64,000 bases of DNA from positions 1-64,000 of the forward strand of contig JAHCLO010000029.1 in assembly GCA_026125285.1 (NCBI GenBank), read 5' to 3'. Each line of letters opens with the position of its first letter. Within the stretch, counting starts at the first letter, position 1. A program made the translations under genes and the position numbers. Source of the stretch: Verrucomicrobiia bacterium (GTDB taxonomy: Bacteria > Verrucomicrobiota > Verrucomicrobiia > Limisphaerales > JADLHS01). The notes under the pieces were generated by a model, which was not told the DNA's origin, ran no database searches, and was given only the letters and a program-made list of their open reading frames with translations. This document shows positions 53,280 through 61,343 of this stretch, one piece after another.

Positions 53280-54179
53280 ATGAGTGTATTGATTGTCGGT
53301 TCAACGGCTTTGGATTCCATCAAGACGCCGCACGCGGAGAATCCGCGGCTGCTCGGCGGCTCGGCCAGTCACGCGGCGGTGGCGGCCAGTTTTTTCGCGC
53401 CCGTGAAACTGATCGGCGTGGTGGGAGAGGATTTTCCGAAGAAGTATCTTCAGCTCTACCGCCGGCATCAGATTGATCTCGCGGGCCTGCAGATTCTCCC
53501 CGGCAAAACTTTTCATTGGTCCGGCGAATACGAGGCCAATATGAACCATCGGCGCACGTTGCTGACAGAGCTCGGCGTGTTCGAGACATTCACGCCGACA
53601 CTGCCCCGGTCGCACCAAGCCACTCCGTTTGTGCTGCTGGCCAACATCGCGCCCGCCCTCCAGCTTCACGTCCTGGACCAGATGCGCCGCCCGCGGTTCG
53701 TCGTGGCCGACACCATGGACTTGTGGCTCAACATCGCCCTGGCGGATTTGCTCAAACTGCTCCGGCGCATTGACGGCTTTGTGCTCAACGACAGCGAGGC
53801 GCAGCAGTTGACCCAGGAGGATAACGTGTTCGCCGCCCTCCAGAAGATCCACCGGCTCGGTCCCAAATACGTCATCATCAAACAGGGTTCGCATGGCTCA
53901 ATTCTGTCCAGTCCGAAAGGTTTCTTCCTGTGCCCGGCGTATCCCCTGCGCAAGGTCGTGGACCCAACGGGCGCGGGCGACTCTTTTGTAGGTGGCCTGA
54001 TGGGCTATCTGGCGAGCGCCAAAGGTTCGGTCGAGGCGAATCTCCGTCGTGCAATGATCTATGGCAGCGTGGTGGCCTCGTTCTGTTGTGAGGGCTTCGG
54101 GCTGAATCGCACGGCGAAGCTCCAGCGTGCGGCCATCGAACAGCGGGTGACGGAGCTGGAACGGCTGACGAAGTTCTAG
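53280..54179 (+). CDS. PfkB-family sugar kinase
   Basis: 299 residues of ribokinase fold. LIVGSTALDSI at the start, LLGGSASHAAVAASFFA for sugar binding, GVVGEDFPKKY, DGFVLNDSEAQQLTQ and the catalytic loop VDPTGAGDSFVGGLMGYLA with the base Asp. Proteins of this subgroup with the GGSASHAA motif are often called sugar or adenosine kinases; the substrate cannot be read from sequence. It stands alone. Confidence 0.92.
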   Translation: MSVLIVGSTALDSIKTPHAENPRLLGGSASHAAVAASFFAPVKLIGVVGEDFPKKYLQLYRRHQIDLAGLQILPGKTFHWSGEYEANMNHRRTLLTELGVFETFTPTLPRSHQATPFVLLANIAPALQLHVLDQMRRPRFVVADTMDLWLNIALADLLKLLRRIDGFVLNDSEAQQLTQEDNVFAALQKIHRLGPKYVIIKQGSHGSILSSPKGFFLCPAYPLRKVVDPTGAGDSFVGGLMGYLASAKGSVEANLRRAMIYGSVVASFCCEGFGLNRTAKLQRAAIEQRVTELERLTKF

Positions 54180-54283
54180 GCCTGGATGTTCCCGGCGGCG
54201 GCAGCGCGGATTCCCAATCCGATGCCTCGCATAGCTTCCACTCTGCCTGGCGCCTGCCGTGGCGAACACAGTCGGATCACGCT

Positions 54284-55021
54284 TTACTTGACCTCCACCG
54301 GAGGGAGCTTGGCCGTCCAGGCACAAGCCTGACGCAGCAGTTGCGGCACGGCCGAGTTTGTGTATGCCTTCACGTCGTGTCCCAGGGTGGTGAGGAAGAC
54401 CCGGCCCTTGCCGTAGTCGCGGACGAATGCCATGGGGTGATCCTTGTGATCCACGTTGGATTTCGCCTGTGCCAGCAAATGGATCGGCGCGGTGCCCGTC
54501 AGACAGGTGTAAAGCTCATCATCGGTTTCAAAATCGGTCAAACCCCGCGTCACGGGATGCGCCGGGTCCACAATCCTCACGATGAACGGCCCGCGTGGGT
54601 CGTGCTGCGGACCGTTCAATCCGTGCCAGACCCGGCCCACCAGGCGCTGGAACTCCGGCCACTCATCATGCCACGCGCCACACGCGAAATGCACACTCAT
54701 CAAACCCCCGCCCGCCTCGACGTAACGCCGCAGGTTTTCCCGTGCCGCCGCGCCCGGACCGGGAACCTCCCAGTTTTGGAAATGCAGCAACAATGCGGCG
54801 TAGTTGGTAAGCGCGGCGGAATCCAGGAAATGCGGATCCTCGACGATCCTAACCTCCAATCGGGGATCAGCCTCAAGGATGCGTTTCAGCGCGGGCGCCG
54901 TCTCACGCCATTTATGGCCGGGATAATCCACGCCGGTGACGAGAAGGATTCGAGTCAGGTCCGTCGCCAACAACGGTGAAGCTCCCAACAGCAGGATCAT
55001 AAAGCAGATCATGGTTTTCAT
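54284..55021 (-). CDS. ThuA-domain secreted protein
   Basis: 245 residues with signal peptide MICFMILLLGASPLLA. The class I amidotransferase-like ThuA domain is shown by RILLVTGVDYPGHKWRETAP, YAALLLHFQNWEVPG, GLMSVHFACGAWHDEWPEFQ and DHPMAFVRDYGKGRVFLTTL, ending GHDVKAYTN. ThuA proteins take part in trehalose or other disaccharide use in some bacteria, and secreted forms are common in Planctomycetes and Verrucomicrobia. Role here unknown. It is divergent from the SDR gene across a 401-base region. Confidence 0.92.
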   Translation of the reverse strand: MKTMICFMILLLGASPLLATDLTRILLVTGVDYPGHKWRETAPALKRILEADPRLEVRIVEDPHFLDSAALTNYAALLLHFQNWEVPGPGAAARENLRRYVEAGGGLMSVHFACGAWHDEWPEFQRLVGRVWHGLNGPQHDPRGPFIVRIVDPAHPVTRGLTDFETDDELYTCLTGTAPIHLLAQAKSNVDHKDHPMAFVRDYGKGRVFLTTLGHDVKAYTNSAVPQLLRQACAWTAKLPPVEVK

Positions 55022-55422
55022 GGGTAAGCGCGATTCGACAGTTCAGGTTGTGTCAGCCATTGTCCCTCGGCTCAACGCCTGCCCCATTCCTCGGCAGAAT
55101 CGCTCGACCGCCCGGACCTCCGCACCTTGCGGCGCCGTGAGCACAGATTCAAGCGAGGAGTGATGTTTGACCCCGCTTGCGCGAACGCAGGTCCGGGACG
55201 TCCTCTTCCAGCGCGCGGACGACGCACCGTTTGGGTTCGACAAATGCGCGCGATTTTGCGAGGGATGACTCCGCCAGCACCGGGTGTCGAGCGCGCCCGC
55301 AGAGCGAGTGTGAACCTGTGGCCAAGTCGAGTGACTCCATGACCGTTGCCTAGCATGATCGCACACAGAGCAATTGATGACCGCGAATCCCGCCGTGACG
55401 CGGAATCCCTCCAACCTGAGCC
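55022..55422. other. Intergenic region between divergent ThuA and SDR genes
   Basis: 401 bases. Frames exist on both strands across 55127-55414, rich in Arg and Gly, but none has a good start, ribosome site or recognisable motif. It probably holds two divergent promoters and decayed DNA. Confidence 0.5.
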
Positions 55423-56310
55423 ATGCGTGTCTTGATCGTTGGTTGTGGTTATGTCGGTCGTCCGTTGGGAGCGGAACTGGCCCGGCAGGGACATGAAGTT
55501 TTCGGGATGCGCCGATCTACCCTTGCCGATGCCGAACTCCAGGCCGCCGGCATCACGCCCGTCCACGCCGACATTACCGAGCCTGCAACACTGGCTACAC
55601 TGCCCCCAAACCTTGACTGGGTGGTGAATTGCGCAGCTTCCGGCGGCGGCGGCCCGGACGAATATCGCCAGCTCTACCTCCACGGCAACCGGCATTTGCT
55701 CGAACACCTTGCCGCCGCGCCGCCGCGGATGTTTGTTTACACCAGCAGCACCGGCGTTTACGGGCAGAACGACGGATCGCTGGTTACGGAAAGCAGCACC
55801 ACCGAACCAGATTCGGAAACCGCGAAAGTGCTCGTGCAAGCGGAGCAGATGCTGCTCGGCGCGGCGCGGACACAGACTTTTCCCGCCGTGATCCTGCGCG
55901 TGGCCGGTATTTACGGCCCGGAGCGTGGTTATCTGCTCAAGCAATTCCTGCGGCACGAGGCGCGCATCGAAGGCCACGGTGGCCGATACCTGAACATGAT
56001 CCATCGCGACGACTTGATCGGGGTCATCCTGGCGGCGCTTCGGAACGGGCGTCCCGGCGAGGTTTACAACGCGGTGGATGATCAGCCGGTGAGCCAGCTT
56101 GAATTCTTCACCTGGCTGGCGGCAAAGCTGAACCGGGCGCTGCCCCCCACCGTGCCGGAAGACTCTACTGCCCCGCGCAAACGCGGGTTGACGAACAAGC
56201 GGATCTCGAATCAGAAGTTGCGAACCGACTTGGGCTACGGTTTCAAGCATCCCAACTACCAGAGTGGTTATTCAGCGGAAATTCAGCGGCTCGACGTCAG
56301 CGGCCGTTAA
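55423..56310 (+). CDS. NAD(P)-dependent extended SDR epimerase-like protein
   Basis: 295 residues. The Rossmann motif VLIVGCGYVGRPLGAELA has the GxGYVG form seen in YeeZ-like extended SDR proteins. The active-site segment reads FVYTSSTGVYGQND (Ser, then Tyr in VYG), followed by EPDSETAKVLVQAEQMLL in place of the usual YxxxK; the Lys position may be K within AKV. RVAGIYGPERG and NMIHRDDLIGVILAAL match. Sugar-nucleotide epimerase or reductase activity is likely, but the substrate is unknown. Confidence 0.88.
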   Translation: MRVLIVGCGYVGRPLGAELARQGHEVFGMRRSTLADAELQAAGITPVHADITEPATLATLPPNLDWVVNCAASGGGGPDEYRQLYLHGNRHLLEHLAAAPPRMFVYTSSTGVYGQNDGSLVTESSTTEPDSETAKVLVQAEQMLLGAARTQTFPAVILRVAGIYGPERGYLLKQFLRHEARIEGHGGRYLNMIHRDDLIGVILAALRNGRPGEVYNAVDDQPVSQLEFFTWLAAKLNRALPPTVPEDSTAPRKRGLTNKRISNQKLRTDLGYGFKHPNYQSGYSAEIQRLDVSGR

Positions 56311-56474
56311 ATTGAACCAGTTCGCGGAATTACCATCCCCGGACCGGGCCGGGTGACTGACGAGCCAGTTGTGTTGGAAGTGTTGGCAGGCGGGCCTTAA
56401 GAATATCCCTTCCTGAACAGTTCCAGCTCGCCTCGCTGCGGAGACTCGGAGTTTGGAAACGTGCGTTCGGGGCC

Positions 56475-56553
56475 GGTAGGGCGCGTCACTCCGTGCACGC
56501 CGCAGTCCGTCACCCTCTTGCTGAGGGGCGCGCACGGAGTGACGCACCCTGCC
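56475..56553. repeat. Palindromic element of the GGTAGGGCGCG family, copy 3
   Basis: Arms 56475-56501 and 56527-56553 are near-perfect inverted copies (left GGTAGGGCGCGTCACTCC; right ending GACGCACCCTGCC) around a 25-base loop. It is the best preserved of the three copies. Confidence 0.85.
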
Positions 56554-56600
56554 ACGTTGCACTGCACTCTGTCAGAATCTCCCCGCGCGGCGAAGACTTC

Positions 56601-56709
56601 GGAGCGCGGCTGGCCCCAGCCGCAGCAGGCCCCACCGCAGGCAGCGGAGAGGAAGTGGGGACGCCTTTCCCCAGTGCCCACGCGCTGCGGCTGAGGACAG
56701 CCGCGCTCC
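56601..56709. repeat. Inverted repeat of a second family (GGAGCGCGGCTG)
   Basis: Arms 56601-56626 and 56684-56709 are inverted copies with two mismatches in 26, and each arm is itself palindromic (GCGGCTG and CAGCCGC). The spacer is 57 bases. Confidence 0.8.
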
Positions 56710-56956
56710 TTTGGTCGCGGCTTCGCCGCGTTGTGCGCTTTACTTCTCGCAGTGCTCGAAACGGCCAGCAATCCATTTTGGCCCGGAGCACGGTTGTGTG
56801 GGCCTCGGCCAGCCGCAGGCCACCCGAATAACCTGAGTATGTTCTCCCCACTTCTGTGCAGCGACCGGTGCTCGGCACACCGCCGCACCCGAAAATGAAT
56901 TGCGCAAACGGCTTCGCGCGATTGACGCGAGGCTGCGGCGTGGTTAAGCTGCGACC

Positions 56957-58216
56957 ATGAAACCCACCATTCGACGCTTCATGGTTCTTTTGTTCATTTG
57001 CACCCTGGCGCTGCCGCTTTCTTCGGCGGATAACCCACAGACGGTGCTTGATTCCCTTAAACAGTTGCGCGTAGATCGTCTGGCCGAAGCGAAAGCCGCA
57101 GACAAACGCCCGGATTACGCCGCCATCACGGCAGAGGTGAACGCAAAAGCCAAGGCAGCGGTGAAGGCGGTTGACCCCACGCAAGTGGACCTCACCGCGG
57201 CAGAGGCTTGGGTGAACTTGTTCACGCAGGCGCAGGACTACAAGGGCGCGCGAGCAGTGGCGGGTCGGTGGGAGGCCAGTGTTCAGGGTGAAGAAAAACT
57301 CAAAGCGCAACTGGCGATCATGAGCCAGGACTTTCGGCTCAAGGACATGAAGAGTCTGGCCGCAACCCTGAGCCAAATCAAACCGGTGGACGCAACCGGG
57401 GCCATCCGCGTTGCCAACCTGGCCAATAGTTACGTGGCCGGCGCACTGACCGCCGCCGACAAGGACACCGCCATGCAGATCCTTGTCGCCGGTGAGGCGA
57501 ACTTGCCGAAGGAAGGATTCGCGAATGATCAGCAGCGTGAACAGGCGAAAACCGCCGGCGAGAAACTGGCCAAAACCCGCAAGTTGATCGCCGACAATCC
57601 CGGCAAGGAAGCGGAAGCGGTCGAGAAGGCGCGCCGCGAGGAATTGATGGCGCTCATGACCGGCCGCTTGGGTGGCAGCAACACCAACGCCTCGGCCAGC
57701 GCCGCTGCCGCTCGGGAAGCCCGCGAGGCGAAGTTCGCCAAACTCATCGGCACCGATGCGCCAGACTTTGAAGCCTCGCATGTCCACGGCGAGTTTAAGA
57801 ACTTGGAGCCATTGAAGGGCAAGGTGGTGATCCTAGATTTCTTCGCGCACTGGTGTGGCCCCTGCATTGCCTCGCTGCCTTCGATGCGGAAGATTTACGA
57901 CGACCTGAAACCGAAAGGCCTGGAGATGGTCGGACTGACCCGCTTTTATGGTTACTACGGGGCGGAACACAAGACCAAGCGGGACATGCCGGCGGATGCG
58001 GAATTTGCGCGGATGAAAGATTTCATGGTGGAGAAGAACATCAACTGGCCGGTGGCGTTCGTGAGCAAGGATGTGTTCGACGCCTATGCCTGTTCGGGGA
58101 TTCCGCATGTGGTGGTGATTGATCGCGCCGGCAAAATCCAAAAGATCAAGGTGGGCTACAGCGCCAGCGGAGTGCAGGCGTTCCGCGAGGAACTGGAGAA
58201 GTTGCTCGGGAGTTGA
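56957..58216 (+). CDS. TlpA-like thioredoxin-domain protein, secreted
   Basis: 419 residues; signal peptide FMVLLFICTLALPLSSA. The first 250 residues are helical and Ala/Lys-rich. The C-terminal 160 are a thioredoxin domain: GTDAPDFEASHVHGEF, VVILDFFAHWCGPCIASLPS (redox CGPC), and the cis-Pro loop GIPHVVVIDRAGKI. It should be a periplasmic disulphide reductase; the helical part may bind a partner. It stands alone downstream of a repeat-rich region. Confidence 0.92.
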   Translation: MKPTIRRFMVLLFICTLALPLSSADNPQTVLDSLKQLRVDRLAEAKAADKRPDYAAITAEVNAKAKAAVKAVDPTQVDLTAAEAWVNLFTQAQDYKGARAVAGRWEASVQGEEKLKAQLAIMSQDFRLKDMKSLAATLSQIKPVDATGAIRVANLANSYVAGALTAADKDTAMQILVAGEANLPKEGFANDQQREQAKTAGEKLAKTRKLIADNPGKEAEAVEKARREELMALMTGRLGGSNTNASASAAAAREAREAKFAKLIGTDAPDFEASHVHGEFKNLEPLKGKVVILDFFAHWCGPCIASLPSMRKIYDDLKPKGLEMVGLTRFYGYYGAEHKTKRDMPADAEFARMKDFMVEKNINWPVAFVSKDVFDAYACSGIPHVVVIDRAGKIQKIKVGYSASGVQAFREELEKLLGS

Positions 58217-58307
58217 GACCGGGCTGGTGTCGCTGGCGCTGCGATTGCTTTGCGTAGCACGTTTTTGAGCTTTAAGCACAGGCCGGCAAACTGACATATT
58301 CCCACCC

Positions 58308-59378
58308 ATGCGAACTGCATCACTGGAATTCCTGCGCACGCTCGTCAACACGCCCAGCCCCGTCGGCCACGAAGTCCGCGGCCAGCGCGTGTGGCTTGAC
58401 TACGCGAAGCAATTCGCGGACGAAACCTGGTCCGACGCCTACGGCAACTGCGTGGCGGTTTTGAACAAGGGCGGTTCGCCGCGAGTCATGCTGGCCGGTC
58501 ACGCCGACGAAATCGCGATGGCGGTGAACTACATGGACGACAACGGTTATCTTTACGTCCGCCGTATGGGCGGCGTGGATGCCGCGATTACGAAGGCGCA
58601 ACGGGTGATTATTCACACGCGCAAAGGTCCGGTGAAGGGCGTCGTGGGCAACGTGGCTCCGCATCTCACCAAACAGGAGGACAATCCCAAGCCGCCCAAG
58701 ATTCACGAGTTGTTCATAGACATCGGCGCCGGCAACCGGAAGGCAGCCGAAAAACTGGTGCGGATTGGCGATCCCATCACGTTGGTGGATGAGTTCGACG
58801 TGCTGCGCGGCGACCTGGTGGTGGCGCGGGCGTTTGATAATCGCATCGGCACCTTTGCCGTGGCCGAGGCGCTGCGGTTGCTCAAGGAATCCAAAGGGAG
58901 GTTGCAGGCGGAAGTGTGCGCCGTCTCGAACGTGCAGGAGGAGGTCGGTCTGCTCGGCGCGCGGCAGATTGCTTACTCATTGAAGCCTGACGTCGCGCTG
59001 GTGGTGGATGTGACACATGCGACGGATTATCCCACCGTGAACAAAGCCCAGCACGGCGACGTGAAGATCGGTGGCGGGCCAACGATCACGCACGGCGGCT
59101 GCAATCATCCCGACGTGGTCGCCCGCATCGAAAGTGTCGCCGCGGCAAAGAAGATTTCCCTCCAGCACGAAGCCATGTCCTCGACGAGCGGCACGGACAC
59201 GGACGCGATCTTCTGGACGCGGGGCGGCATTGCCAGCGCGCTGATCAGCCTGCCCAACCGCTACATGCACTCGCCAGTGGAAGTGGTGAGCCTCAAAGAC
59301 CTGGAACAAATCCCGCAACTGCTGGCGGCTTTCGCGCAATCCTTGACGGCGGGAGAAGCCTTCAAGGTTCGAATCTGA
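58308..59378 (+). CDS. M42-family metallopeptidase
   Basis: 356 residues. Two-zinc aminopeptidase of the M42 type: LAGHADEIAMAVNYMDDNGY (metal His and Asp), VVARAFDNRIG (bridging Asp), VQEEVGLLGAR (catalytic Glu pair), LVVDVTHATD (Asp) and ISLPNRYMHSPVE (His). These enzymes form large tetrahedral complexes and trim peptides in the cytoplasm. Length and order are standard. Confidence 0.95.
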   Translation: MRTASLEFLRTLVNTPSPVGHEVRGQRVWLDYAKQFADETWSDAYGNCVAVLNKGGSPRVMLAGHADEIAMAVNYMDDNGYLYVRRMGGVDAAITKAQRVIIHTRKGPVKGVVGNVAPHLTKQEDNPKPPKIHELFIDIGAGNRKAAEKLVRIGDPITLVDEFDVLRGDLVVARAFDNRIGTFAVAEALRLLKESKGRLQAEVCAVSNVQEEVGLLGARQIAYSLKPDVALVVDVTHATDYPTVNKAQHGDVKIGGGPTITHGGCNHPDVVARIESVAAAKKISLQHEAMSSTSGTDTDAIFWTRGGIASALISLPNRYMHSPVEVVSLKDLEQIPQLLAAFAQSLTAGEAFKVRI

Positions 59379-59401
59379 ACCGTAAGAAAAGCGAGGTCCT
59401 A

Positions 59402-60118
59402 TCAGCGCCTTGGCGCGGGCGCCACGGCGGGCTGGCTGGAAGAGTTGGCACGAAGCAGCTCGGGGACATTGATGATTTCAGGCGGTGAATCCATCGCCCT
59501 TCCGGAAAGACTCCCGCCATTGCGCAACCAGATCAGCAACAGCACGCCCAGGAAATCCGATTCCGACCGCACGTTCTTCAGCACCCGATCGCGCACGTCC
59601 AACCGCAATTCCCGACTGCGGCCTGGCTCTTTCAGGTCCAGGAAACGCACCTTGCCCAATGAGAGGTTCAGCACCTCAATGCCCGCAAATTCAAAATCCT
59701 CAGGGCGCGCATCGCGCAAGCGCCGGGCATCGCTCATATCAATCATGCTGACGAGGTTGGTCTGCCCTGCCTCGTTCATCACGATGTTAAGTTCCGCGAG
59801 ATTAAACCGCATGAGCGTGATGTGCAGCCGGCGTTCGGCGAGCGCCAGGCGGTCGTACTCCACGTGCAGCTCTGGAATGTCTATGAAGGCGGTGCCGCCA
59901 AACTCAGGCGGATTGTAGAGTTTGAAATCCTCAATGGACACCACCGGTGAGAGCAGGCCGAGCGAGAACCGGCGGATTTTCACGTCCATCCCGGTCTGGA
60001 CGCGAATCTGTCGCTCGACCGCGGCCTTCAGAATCGCATCTTTTGCCAGCACCAGCCCGATCACCAGGGCGAGCAGAAGAAATGTGATTCGGAAGAACCA
60101 TTTGAACATCCATTTCAT
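59402..60118 (-). CDS. AsmA-like membrane-anchored protein
   Basis: 238 residues from the ATG at 60118. One N-terminal membrane helix (ITFLLLALVIGLVLA) and a following strand-rich part (VQTGMDVKIRRFSLGLLSPV, FKLYNPPEFGGTAFIDIPEL, LHITLMRFNLAELNIVMNEA). The repeated short beta-hairpin pattern is that of the N-terminal region of AsmA/DUF748-type envelope proteins. Length is short for AsmA. An upstream in-frame start at 60205 would place the membrane helix 40 residues in and is less likely. Confidence 0.7.
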   Translation of the reverse strand: MKWMFKWFFRITFLLLALVIGLVLAKDAILKAAVERQIRVQTGMDVKIRRFSLGLLSPVVSIEDFKLYNPPEFGGTAFIDIPELHVEYDRLALAERRLHITLMRFNLAELNIVMNEAGQTNLVSMIDMSDARRLRDARPEDFEFAGIEVLNLSLGKVRFLDLKEPGRSRELRLDVRDRVLKNVRSESDFLGVLLLIWLRNGGSLSGRAMDSPPEIINVPELLRANSSSQPAVAPAPRR

Positions 60119-60249
60119 CGAAGGGGTTATACGCCGGAAGCGTAACGGGCACAACCAAACTCGGCCTCTGGCAATTGCACCTCCAAGCTTGGCCGGCGGG
60201 ACCAAGGCCGAACCAGTGCCATTTGGTGGTTAATTCAACAGGCGACGAA

Positions 60250-60870
60250 TCATGGTGTCACGTCTTCGGGTCGTACCTCAAGGCACTCGTCCTGGTCCTC
60301 CCAGATGATGGCCGGAAAATAAGCCAGCAACTCCGGCGCTAACTTCCGACCGGCGCGGGCGAGCAATCGTTCCGCCTTCTTGGCCGCGTCTTCATAAGCG
60401 CGGTTATAGTCGCCGGCAGACTTGCGCTGGCGTTCGTCCCAATGAGCGACCGCATGCACGGGTTCGTACTCCGTCGCCCACTCCTCCAACCCCGCCCGGA
60501 CTTCGGCCGGGATATCATCAAACGGCACCAGGGAATCGCTACAGTGCTGGCAGATCAGGCCGGACTCCCGCACTTCGCGCGTCAGCAAGGGGAGTTGCGG
60601 CGCCCGGCAGCAGGGCGACTCCGGGTAGCCCGCCGGAGGCGTGGCCAGGCGCTTGAGCCAGATTTGCCGCTCGTGGGCCAGTTGGGAGGCGAGCCGGTAC
60701 GCGCCTAGCAGCGGATGACTCAAACGCCAAACCTTGCCTTCCAGTTGCCCCAGGGTCTGGGCCAGCCAGCGCGCCAGCGTTAAATCGTCAAAATCCTTGA
60801 ACGCCAGGCTGTATTCCTTCCACAACCGGTCCAACGGCGCATCGGATTCAATTGCCATTGACTTGAGCAT
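60250..60870 (-). CDS. Conserved hypothetical protein with a possible zinc ribbon
   Basis: 206 residues from the ATG at 60870 (60858 is an alternative). It has no signal peptide or membrane segment. Acidic N-terminus (LKSMAIESDAPLDRLWKEYS), a helical middle and a Cys cluster with PESPCCRAPQLPLL and GLICQHCSDSLVPFDD, which could bind one metal. I do not recognise the family. Confidence 0.7.
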   Translation of the reverse strand: MLKSMAIESDAPLDRLWKEYSLAFKDFDDLTLARWLAQTLGQLEGKVWRLSHPLLGAYRLASQLAHERQIWLKRLATPPAGYPESPCCRAPQLPLLTREVRESGLICQHCSDSLVPFDDIPAEVRAGLEEWATEYEPVHAVAHWDERQRKSAGDYNRAYEDAAKKAERLLARAGRKLAPELLAYFPAIIWEDQDECLEVRPEDVTP

Positions 60871-60986
60871 GGGAGTAATTTGTAGAGATGTCGAGCGGGA
60901 GGTTGTGCTCAAGGCGCTACCAGTGCTGGCAGAGGTGAGGTGTCTCAGGATTGGGCAAAGCTGTGTAAAAATTGCGCACTCGCATA

Positions 60987-61014
60987 TTGACAAATCCTGC
61001 GGACTTTCTAAGAT
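60987..61014 (+). promoter_or_regulatory. Sigma-70-like promoter upstream of tRNA-Asp
   Basis: A perfect TTGACA (60987-60992), a 16-base spacer and TAAGAT (61009-61014). Predicted start is near 61021, the first base of a 13-bp inverted repeat (61021-61033 and 61077-61089) that precedes the tRNA at 61150. Confidence 0.5.
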
Positions 61015-61149
61015 TTAGATATTCGGGTAGCAGTACGTTTCTTCAGCGGGGTTCCCCACCCCCACCTCCTTGGCGTCTGCTGCCCGAATTTTCCCGGACT
61101 TCAGCTTGACGCACAGAGGTGAGTTCCCTAGCTTTGCCCTCCCGATTGC

Positions 61150-61226
61150 GGGGGCGTAGCTCAATTGGTTAGAGCGCTGCCCTGTCACGGCAGAGGTTAC
61201 GGGTTCGAGCCCCGCCGCTCCCGCCA
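61150..61226 (+). tRNA. tRNA-Asp (anticodon GTC)
   Basis: 77 bases with encoded CCA. Acceptor GGGGGCG pairs with CGCTCCC (one G-U), the anticodon stem is CTGCC/GGCAG with loop CTGTCAC, and the T loop is TTCGAGC. G73 is the discriminator, as expected for Asp. It is the integration site of the element that begins downstream. Confidence 0.97.
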
Positions 61227-61343
61227 TCTCCCTCTTTTGATTATGAGGGCTTTCCAGCGAAAGCCCCGTTCACAGCGGCCCGCTCTTGACAGATTCTTGA
61301 CACGAGCCGCTCAAGTTTTCACCGCAAATCGGTTCTTGGCTGT

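Larger units (their letters stand above)
56311..56956. other. Long intergenic region with two palindromic elements
   Basis: 646 bases between the SDR gene and the TlpA-like gene. Two inverted repeats, at 56475-56553 and 56601-56709, take up a third of it. Reading frames on both strands are Arg/Pro/Gly-rich and have no recognisable motif, so I see no gene. Confidence 0.65.

Noticed and set aside
61015..61227. Minus-strand frame across the tRNA reading GLEPVTSAVTGQRSNQLSYAP-like sequence
   Set aside because: This is the well-known false protein produced by reading a tRNA gene on the opposite strand.
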